This document shows positions 57,344-64,000 of a stretch of 64,000 bases of DNA, piece by piece. The notes under the pieces were generated by a model that saw only the letters and a program-made list of their open reading frames with translations, made no database searches and had not been told where the DNA came from. Source of the DNA: CAKZLS01 sp963771545 (GTDB lineage Bacteria > Pseudomonadota > Alphaproteobacteria > Rhodospirillales > Defluviicoccaceae); assembly GCA_963771545.1 (NCBI GenBank), contig CAVYTX010000002.1, positions 992,001-1,056,000 on the forward strand, written 5' to 3'. A program made the position numbers and the translations under genes. The stretch's first letter is position 1. Each line of letters opens with the position of its first letter.

Positions 57344-59668
57344 TTAACCGTGAGTGCCAAATTGTGGGGTGACGTTTACGACTTCAGATTCAGGTTCCGT
57401 AGAAGACGGTTCCGCGTTCCATATTTCCTCGGGGTTCGCCGCTTCCCGCAGCGGGTGAAAAACAATTGAGACACGAGCGCCACCGCTTTCGCGATCCTCA
57501 ATTATCAGATCGGCACCATGATCCTCCATGATTTTTTTCACAATCGCCAGACCGAGGCCCGTCCCTTTTACATGAGTGGTAACGTAAGGTTCCGTCAACC
57601 GATCCCTATTTTCGGCGGGCAATCCCTTGCCGTTATCCTCGACCGTTAGAACTATAGCCTCGGGGCCGGGGTCCGAAGATTGGCGGCAAACCGTCACCGT
57701 CACGTGTCCCGGCACGGGCTGCCCGTCTTTTCCGGGTTGGCGGGCGGAGATTGCTTCAGAGGCGTTTTTCAGAATGTTCGTCAAGGCCTGAGAAATCTGT
57801 CCGCTGTCGCAACGAAGCTTGACGTCGCGGTCGGGCAAAACAACATCGACCCGAATATCCGGACTTCGGTTGCGTTCGAGAAAAACCGCCTCGCGCACCA
57901 ATGTACTTAGGTTTTCGTACTTGAACTCCGGCTGCGGCATCCTCGCGAAGGACGAAAACTCGTCAACCATGCGGCCGATACCCTCGACCTGGCGCACGAT
58001 CGTATCCGTGCAGGCCGTAAACGTTTCGGGATCCGATTTGATCTCGGCTAGATACTTGCGTTTTAAACGTTCCGAAGCAAGTTGGATCGGCGTCAACGGG
58101 TTCTTGATTTCGTGGGCAATACGCCGGGCCACATCCGCCCACGCGGCTTTCCGTTGCGCCAACACCAACGCCGTCACGTCATCGAAGGTCACCACGTAAC
58201 CCGCCGCCGCGTCCTCCAGAAGTTCGGCGGCAATGCGAACGATTAGGGTTCGGGGCCGGCCATCGCGAACGATTTTGATCTCCGACCGCCCCTGCCTCTC
58301 CGGCCGGTTCATGACGTCCGTGAAAAGATCCGCCATCTCGGGAACAACCTTCCGCAATGAGAGCCCGATCGCGGCGTGTAGATCCGTACTCAACAGGTCG
58401 GAAGCAGATCGATTGGGCAAGTTGATCAGACCTGCCCCATCCAGGCCGATCACGCCGGCCGAGACCCCGCTCAATACGGTTTCCGTGAAACGGCGCCGTT
58501 CGTCCAGATCCTGGTTGGCTAGGATCAGCCCCTCTCGTTGGCTTTGCAGTTGATTGGTCATGCGGTTGAACGCTCGGCCGAGCGTGCCCACCTCCTCCAC
58601 CGATCGGGATGGATCGACGCGCACGGTCAGATCTCCTTTCCGAACCTCCTCGGCGGCCGAGATCAATTCACTGACCGGGCGCGAAATCTGGGTGGCCAGC
58701 GTGAGGCCAATCCACACCGCGGCCAATAGGAGCAACAGAGCCACCACGACGAAAATCATACCGAATGTGACGAAGATCTCCTCGCGGCGCTCTTCCAGGT
58801 GGCGAAACTGCGATACCGCCTCTCCCGTTCGCTGGATATTTTCCAAGACATCCGGATCGATGAAACGGCCGACCAGCAGATAAGCGTCGACAAAAGATCG
58901 CAGTTTGACCGCCGCGCGCACGCGATCATCGCGATCGTCCGTCAAGACCACGACCTGCCCCATGGCCGCCTGTTCGATGACCTCCCAGGGCACGAGTTCC
59001 AGCTCCAGCGTCAAGCTAAACGGCGAGCGGGCAAGAACCCGCCCGCTGCCATCGACCACCACGGCTTCGGACAGGGATCGCAGGTCGGCCTGGTTCGCCA
59101 GAAATTGATCGAACATTTGCGGATTGCGCATCAGGTTTGGCGCCTCGCGGTTCAAATCATTCGCCATGGCGAAGGCATCGGCGCGAATACCTTGGCGATG
59201 CTCCTGAAGATAAGCATAGGCAACGGCATCGGAAGACTCCACGGCCGTGCGCACCCGTTCACTGAACCACGCTTGGATGCCGATATCGAGAAACAGAGCC
59301 GAAAAAACCGCCACCAAAATTGCCGGTGTCACAGCGACCAAGCTGAACATCAGCACGATGCGGACATGCAGGCCGGATCCGGCCAGTCCGCGCCGGCGTT
59401 CCCGCCAAACCTTGACCAGCTGGGACGCAATCAGAGCGCCGAGGAGGACCAGAACAACAAGATCCAGAATCAGCAGATACAGAACATTGTCGGGATCGGG
59501 TCCGTATTCGGAAACTCCGGTCCACGGCACCACGGTCGCAATTCCGGCGAGGACGGCGACCAAGGCCAGCGCGAAGGCCAACTTTCGATAGAGGTGAATT
59601 CGTCGCGCCCATCTCCTCAAACGGACGGCGAGCCGCCGCATCGGCGACACCTTGGCGGCGACGGTCAT
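57344..59668 (-). CDS. ntrY: Sensor kinase NtrY
   Basis: Membrane histidine kinase of about 774 aa. N-terminal transmembrane segments (YRKLAFALALVAVLAGIATV, VLYLLILDLVVLVLLGALIA, VLMFSLVAVTPAILVAVFSA) flank a sensing loop, followed by a further helix and HAMP (LTLATQISRPVSELISAAEE). PAS region next, HisKA phospho-acceptor in RRIAHEIKNPLTPIQLASER, HATPase motifs VEDNGKGLPAENRDRL and VKGTGLGLAIVKKIMEDHG. ATG 59668 follows GGAGGAAA and overlaps the ntrC stop. NtrY senses redox or nitrogen state and phosphorylates NtrX. Confidence 0.95.
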   Translation of the reverse strand: MTVAAKVSPMRRLAVRLRRWARRIHLYRKLAFALALVAVLAGIATVVPWTGVSEYGPDPDNVLYLLILDLVVLVLLGALIASQLVKVWRERRRGLAGSGLHVRIVLMFSLVAVTPAILVAVFSALFLDIGIQAWFSERVRTAVESSDAVAYAYLQEHRQGIRADAFAMANDLNREAPNLMRNPQMFDQFLANQADLRSLSEAVVVDGSGRVLARSPFSLTLELELVPWEVIEQAAMGQVVVLTDDRDDRVRAAVKLRSFVDAYLLVGRFIDPDVLENIQRTGEAVSQFRHLEERREEIFVTFGMIFVVVALLLLLAAVWIGLTLATQISRPVSELISAAEEVRKGDLTVRVDPSRSVEEVGTLGRAFNRMTNQLQSQREGLILANQDLDERRRFTETVLSGVSAGVIGLDGAGLINLPNRSASDLLSTDLHAAIGLSLRKVVPEMADLFTDVMNRPERQGRSEIKIVRDGRPRTLIVRIAAELLEDAAAGYVVTFDDVTALVLAQRKAAWADVARRIAHEIKNPLTPIQLASERLKRKYLAEIKSDPETFTACTDTIVRQVEGIGRMVDEFSSFARMPQPEFKYENLSTLVREAVFLERNRSPDIRVDVVLPDRDVKLRCDSGQISQALTNILKNASEAISARQPGKDGQPVPGHVTVTVCRQSSDPGPEAIVLTVEDNGKGLPAENRDRLTEPYVTTHVKGTGLGLAIVKKIMEDHGADLIIEDRESGGARVSIVFHPLREAANPEEIWNAEPSSTEPESEVVNVTPQFGTHG

Positions 59669-61107
59669 TTTCCTCCGCCTCTGACCACGGGGATATTCAG
59701 TTCGCGGATTTTCTTTCGAAGGGTGTTGCGATTGACCCCCAGTATTTCGGCCGCCTTGATCTGATTGCCACGGGTCGCCTCGAGGGTGAGGGTTATCAGC
59801 GGCTTCTCCACCTCGCGCATCACCCGATCGAAAAGTCCCGGTGCCGGCAGGTTGTCCCCATGGGCGCTGAAGTAGGTCCGTAGGTGACGTTCCACGGAGT
59901 GTCCCAGCCCATCGCCTTCCGAATCGGCGGCGATCGGAGACGCGCCCGACAACTCCGCCTCGACCGCCTCGATCCCGATCACTTCTTCCGAATACAAGGC
60001 GGTCAGGCGACGAACGAAATTCTCCAGTTCGCGCACGTTTCCCGACCATCAATTCCGTTTGAGCCGGTCCATCGCGGCCCCGTCGATGGTTTTGGCCGGT
60101 AGGCCCTCGGACGTCGCCTTTGCCATGAAATGCCGGACCAGTTCGGGAATATCGGCGATGCGTTCCCGCAACGGCGGCAGCCTGATGGGCACCACATTGA
60201 GACGGAAGAAAAGGTCCTCGCGGAAGCGCCCCTGCCGGATCAGTTGCTGAAGATCATGATGGGTCGCCGTCACGATACGAACATCGGCCCGAATTGCGGT
60301 TCGCCCTCCGACCGTGGTGTACTCGCCCTCCTGCAATACTCGGAGCAACCGGGTCTGAGCCTCCGGCGGCATATCCCCGATTTCGTCCAGAAAAAGGGTG
60401 CCGCCCTCGGCCTGCTCAAAACGACCGGCGCTTCGCTGGGTCGCGCCGGTAAACGCTCCTTTTTCGTGGCCAAACAGCTCACTTTCGATGAGCTCACGAG
60501 GAATTGCCGCCATATTGATGGCCACGAACGAGCCGTTGCGCCGTCGACCGTAGTCATGCAGCGCGCGGGCAACCAATTCCTTGCCTGTTCCGGACTCACC
60601 GGTGATCAGAACCGTCAGATCCGTGGCCATAAGACGGGCCAGAGTTCGGTAAATCTCTTGCATGGCGGGAGATCGCCCGATCAGCGGCAGCTGCTCCTCC
60701 GACGGCTCGCCATCTTCGCCCGAAACCGGCGCCTCCGGCTTCGAAGGCTCGAGAGCGCGGCGAACGACGCCGACAAGTTCCTTGAGATCGAAAGGCTTGG
60801 GCAGGTATTCGAACGCACCCCTTTCAGTGGCCTTGACCGCCGTCAACAGGGTGTTACGGGCGCTCATCACCACGACCCGCAGTTCGGGACGGAGCTTCCG
60901 AATTCGGGCAAGCAGATCAAGACCGTTCTCGTCCGGCATCACCACATCGGTAATCACCACGTCACCCTGTCCATCGCTGATCCAATGCCACAATGTGGTT
61001 GCATTGCTGGTGATTCGGACTTCGTAGCCGGCCCTCTCCAGGGCTTGGCCAACAACCGTGCGAATGCTTGGATCGTCGTCGGCGACGAGGACCGTAGCGG
61101 TAGTCAT
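59665..61107 (-). CDS. ntrC: Nitrogen regulator NtrC with in-frame stop
   Basis: Sigma-54-dependent activator of nitrogen assimilation. Receiver Asp in VVITDVVMPDENG. AAA+ domain: Walker A VLITGESGTGKELVARAL, ELFGHEKGAFTGATQ with an intact GAFTGA, and Walker B TLFLDEIGDM. The C-terminal Fis helix-turn-helix is GNQIKAAEILGVNRNTLRKK. An in-frame TGA at 60049-60051 falls just before WSGNVRELENFVRRL, without loss of frame; either a nonsense base change or paired compensating indels would do this. Full length is 480 aa. It overlaps ntrB and ntrY by 4 bases each. Confidence 0.92.
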
Positions 61108-62225
61108 GGCCGTTCCCTTGGCGGCGTGTACATGGGCAGCATCACCCGAAAAACGGTTCTCTTGGGGTGGCTTTCAAACTCGATCACGCCGCCATGGTCG
61201 CCTACGATCTTGGCCACCAGCGCGAGCCCCAATCCCTTTCCGGACGGTTTGGATGTAACGAAGGGTTCGAACAAATACGGTTTGAGGTCTTCGGGAATTC
61301 CTTCGCCATTATCCTGAATCAAGATCATCAGTGGCAGATGCACGCGCGATTGTCCGCCGGAAACGGCGAACCGCACGCCGTGCCAATAGGCCGTGGTTAT
61401 GACGACTTCACCCCCCTCTTGCGGTACGGCCTCGACGGCATTCTTCAGTAGGTTCAAGAAGACCTGCACGAGTTGATCGTGATCTCCGTAGACCGCGGGA
61501 AGCGAAGGATCGTAATGTTCCACGTAGCTCAGCCGTTTTCCGGCGCTGCTTTCGACCAGCATCCGCACCCGGCCGAGAACCTCGTGGATATTCACGGGCT
61601 GCCGCCGCAGCGGTGCGCCGACGGAAAACATTTCCATGCGATCGACGAGCGCGCACACACGATCGGTCTCCAAGCAAATCAGCCGCGTCAATTTCCGATC
61701 TTCGGGACCAACACTTTGCTCCAGGAGCTGAGAAGCTCCGCGAATGCCCGCCAGCGGATTCTTGATTTCATGGGCCAACATCGCCGCCATGGCGCTCACC
61801 GAACGGGCCGCGCCCCGGTGGCTCAGCTGACGTTCGATTTTCGCCGCCAACGAGAGCTCCTGCATGGAAATCACGACCGCGCCCGGAACCTCCGCCAAGG
61901 GAGCGGCCTGCACATTCACCACATGGCTTCCGACCCGGGGACTGTCCAAATGGACACGGTACTCGGCAACCGAATATCCGCCCGTGCGCGCCTGATTGAC
62001 CAGCTCGAACAGTGGGCTATCCCCGGGCAGGAACTTAACGAGCTTCTGGCCTCTTAGACTTGCCTTACTTCCTTGAAAGAATTGCTCTCCGGCGCTGTTC
62101 ACGTATAGGATCGACATCTCTTCATTCACGGTCACGATGACCGTGGACAACGCGTTAAGCACGGCATCCGAATCGACCGTACATTCGTCGCCCGCGTCCA
62201 CCAATTTGACGATCCTGTTCGACAT
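61104..62225 (-). CDS. ntrB: Sensor kinase NtrB
   Basis: Soluble histidine kinase/phosphatase of 373 aa acting on NtrC, normally in concert with PII. N-terminal PAS domain (NALSTVIVTVNEEMSILYVN), HisKA His in MLAHEIKNPLAGIRGASQLL, HATPase motifs MILIQDNGEGIPEDLKPYLF and VTSKPSGKGLGLALVAKIV. Intact. Its stop overlaps the ntrC start, and dusB lies 10 bases upstream, the classical nifR3-ntrB-ntrC order. Confidence 0.96.
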   Translation of the reverse strand: MSNRIVKLVDAGDECTVDSDAVLNALSTVIVTVNEEMSILYVNSAGEQFFQGSKASLRGQKLVKFLPGDSPLFELVNQARTGGYSVAEYRVHLDSPRVGSHVVNVQAAPLAEVPGAVVISMQELSLAAKIERQLSHRGAARSVSAMAAMLAHEIKNPLAGIRGASQLLEQSVGPEDRKLTRLICLETDRVCALVDRMEMFSVGAPLRRQPVNIHEVLGRVRMLVESSAGKRLSYVEHYDPSLPAVYGDHDQLVQVFLNLLKNAVEAVPQEGGEVVITTAYWHGVRFAVSGGQSRVHLPLMILIQDNGEGIPEDLKPYLFEPFVTSKPSGKGLGLALVAKIVGDHGGVIEFESHPKRTVFRVMLPMYTPPRERP

Positions 62226-62235
62226 CCCGCGGTCT

Positions 62236-63222
62236 CTACGCCGCTTCCCGATCGACGATCGGAAGATAGAACTCCCGGATCATGACCTTGACCGCCTCGG
62301 GATCCGAAACGCGCATGACCCGTGCGCGAAACTCCGCGGACCCCGGTAGACCCTTGGAATACCAGCCCACATGCTTGCGCGCCGCCCGCATCCCTATTTC
62401 TCTACCGTAACAGTTCAGCATATCTTCGTAATGCCTTAATAAGGTTTGCATTTGCTCCGCAAGATTCGGATCAGACAAATGCTCCCCGGTGCGGAGGTAG
62501 TGGTCGATGATGTTGATCAGCCAGGGCCGTCCATAGGCGCCTCGGCCAACCATTACGCCATCCGCACCGGACACCCTCAGCATGCGCTCCGCATCCTCGC
62601 CACAGTGCACGTCGCCATTACCGATTACGGGGATCCCAACGGCTTTCTTGACTTCGCCGATGAATTTCCAGTCGGACTCGCCTTGATAAAACTGGCATCG
62701 CGTTCGTCCATGCACAGTAACAGCCTTGATGCCGCAGTCCTGGGCAATTCGAGCCAATTTAGGGGCATTCCGATCGTGATCGTTCCAGCCCGTCCGCATT
62801 TTGAGCGTCACCGGGACCGATACCGCCTCGACCACGGCCGTCAGAATCTGGCCCGCCAAGCATTCGTCGCGCATCAGCGCGGCCCCGGCGGCTCCTTTGG
62901 TGACCTTCTTCGCCGGGCACCCCATGTTGATATCGATAATCCTCGCCCCCGCGCTTTCGCTCAGGCGCGCCGCCTCGGCCATGTCCTCCGCGTCACACCC
63001 CGCCAATTGCACCGCCATTGGCTGCTCCTCGGGTGTGTGAGCGGACATCCGCAGTGTCCTGATGGAACCATGCATCATCGCCTTGGAAGCAATCATTTCG
63101 GAAACGACGAGACCGGCGCCAAAGCTTTTGACCAGACGCCGGAACGGCAGGTCGGTGATGCCGGCCATGGGCGCCAGCAAAACAGGCGAATCCAAACAGA
63201 TGGTGTCAATGCGAAGCGTCAC
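62236..63222 (-). CDS. dusB: tRNA-dihydrouridine synthase DusB
   Basis: FMN-dependent enzyme that reduces uridines in the tRNA D-loop; historically called nifR3. 328 aa. Signatures: PVLLAPMAGITDLPFRRLVK, catalytic Cys in INMGCPAKKVTKGAAGAALM, and FMN-binding IPVIGNGDVHCGEDAERML and VGRGAYGRPWLI. I chose the GTG at 63222 because GGAGA lies about 10 bases upstream; the frame continues to 63261 without a good ribosome site. First gene of the ntr operon. Confidence 0.95.
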   Translation of the reverse strand: MTLRIDTICLDSPVLLAPMAGITDLPFRRLVKSFGAGLVVSEMIASKAMMHGSIRTLRMSAHTPEEQPMAVQLAGCDAEDMAEAARLSESAGARIIDINMGCPAKKVTKGAAGAALMRDECLAGQILTAVVEAVSVPVTLKMRTGWNDHDRNAPKLARIAQDCGIKAVTVHGRTRCQFYQGESDWKFIGEVKKAVGIPVIGNGDVHCGEDAERMLRVSGADGVMVGRGAYGRPWLINIIDHYLRTGEHLSDPNLAEQMQTLLRHYEDMLNCYGREIGMRAARKHVGWYSKGLPGSAEFRARVMRVSDPEAVKVMIREFYLPIVDREAA

Positions 63223-63323
63223 TGAAAAGCAATCTCCACGAAATGCCCATATAATAGGCAAATCGGAATTGAATCAAGAGCCTGCCCCGAAGCAAGGCAC
63301 GATCAGGATGAAAGTCGGCTGGC

Positions 63324-64000
63324 CTAACCGATCAGCACGTCGGTGACAAACTTCACGCCGGGGTATCCAAGGGTGAGCAACAGATAAGCCAACAGAACCA
63401 CGCGCACAACAAGCCTTCCCCTCATTCCGACACCGTGGTGGCAAACAAGCAAGCCGCCGATCACGACGAACGCGGCGAATGAGAGGAGCGTCTTGTGGGT
63501 GAGCGCGAACGCGTGCCCGGTTTCGCGGTACTGAAGCGCAAGCCCGGTGGCCAAACCAAGGGCGAGAACCCCCTCGCCCACCTTCAGGAGATTAACCAGC
63601 AAGATCTCCGAATCGGTCACCGATGGCAGCAGATTTGTCAACGTCGTGGGTTTCTTGCGCTTGAGAGCGCGCTCCTTGAGCCAAGCGGCCAGGGCGGCGA
63701 CCGCCGCGAGGGTGACCAGGGCGTACGTGGTTACCGACGTGACGATATGCACACCAACCCATGTGCCTCCCTCGGAACCGGCGATCATCGGCTGGCCGGG
63801 CGTCCCTTCCCAAATGGTGCCGATCACGCCCAGCAATAGCATATAGGGAGCCAGCAGCGGCGCCAGTCTCCAAGCATTACGGGTAATAGCGGCCACAATG
63901 GCATAAATGAGCATCGTGGTGGCCACCGTGACCCACAATGTCGCTCCCAAACCTGTTTGCCAGGTTCCTGACGTGTGGACCGCCACCCATCCCAAGGGCC
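63324..64000 (-). CDS. Cytochrome c assembly (CcsA/YpjD-like) membrane protein, partial
   Basis: At least 223 aa of a multi-pass membrane protein; the start lies at or beyond the window end. Hydrophobic helices run through WVTVATTMLIYAIVAAITRN, LLAPYMLLLGVIGTIW and VRVVLLAYLLLTLGYPGVKF. The conserved His motifs are in WVGVHIVTSVTTYALVTLAA and in HKTLLSFAAFVVIGG with VCHHGVGMRGR, where they would bind haem. Related proteins deliver haem for cytochrome c maturation or are YpjD-type proteins of unclear role. Intact up to the edge. Confidence 0.85.
   Translation of the reverse strand, partial: PLGWVAVHTSGTWQTGLGATLWVTVATTMLIYAIVAAITRNAWRLAPLLAPYMLLLGVIGTIWEGTPGQPMIAGSEGGTWVGVHIVTSVTTYALVTLAAVAALAAWLKERALKRKKPTTLTNLLPSVTDSEILLVNLLKVGEGVLALGLATGLALQYRETGHAFALTHKTLLSFAAFVVIGGLLVCHHGVGMRGRLVVRVVLLAYLLLTLGYPGVKFVTDVLIG

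Overview
The window reads as a GC-rich alphaproteobacterial chromosome, most likely Rhodospirillales. The grounds are the dusB-ntrB-ntrC-ntrY-ntrX-trkA-dat-HAD-hfq-hflX order, the tig-clpP-clpX-lon-hup run, a GAAC-N7-GAAC (alphaproteobacterial type) SOS box ahead of imuA-imuB-dnaE2, and the overall protein style. No species can be named from the sequence alone.

Layout. (1) 1-2.6 kb: a small charged protein with a terminator, L-lactate dehydrogenase and a crotonase-family enzyme. (2) 2589-17294: an integrative island in the 3' end of tRNA-Glu(TTC). It is bounded by 17-bp direct repeats and has a 500-residue tyrosine integrase next to the tRNA. It carries a Rep-like zinc-ribbon protein, a DNA methyltransferase, a DUF3644/HEPN-like protein, a type I restriction-modification locus (hsdR-hsdM-hsdS) and a second, small tyrosine recombinase, so it is a defence island. 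(3) 17.3-27.7 kb: PPi-type phosphofructokinase, tRNA-Val, HU, Lon, ClpX, ClpP, trigger factor with a His/Asp tract, tRNA-Leu and malonyl-CoA decarboxylase. (4) 27.7-37 kb: NAD(P)HX repair enzyme, D-amino-acid dehydrogenase, then the SOS mutasome imuA-imuB-dnaE2 with a VapBC-type toxin-antitoxin pair coupled into the middle. (5) 37-41.5 kb: ParA-like ATPase, hydrolase-OsmC fusion, glutaryl-CoA dehydrogenase, a 3-hydroxyisobutyrate-dehydrogenase-like enzyme, and upstream of it a ten-copy array of the octamer TGTCGTCA at 10-bp spacing. (6) 41.5-48.6 kb: accessory region with an integron-type integrase, a DUF4157 (eCIS core domain) protein plus a small partner gene between 27-bp direct repeats, REP-like repeats, an RTX C-terminal fragment, cysK, and an intact IS1595-family element that disrupts a UPF0158 gene. 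(7) 48.6-64 kb: ordinary chromosome, with GNAT and VOC proteins, an inositol-phosphatase-like enzyme, hflX, hfq, a HAD phosphatase, dat, trkA, the two nitrogen two-component systems, dusB and a cytochrome c assembly protein cut by the window end.

A caution for every reader: many conserved genes are broken by single-base indels (hsdM, hsdR, hsdS, clpX, tig, mcd, nnr, dadA, imuA, imuB, dnaE2, parA, intI and others). Nearly all the breaks I reconstructed are one-base insertions, so they look like assembly or sequencing errors rather than real decay. Where a gene is broken I give the whole reconstructed span and say so.
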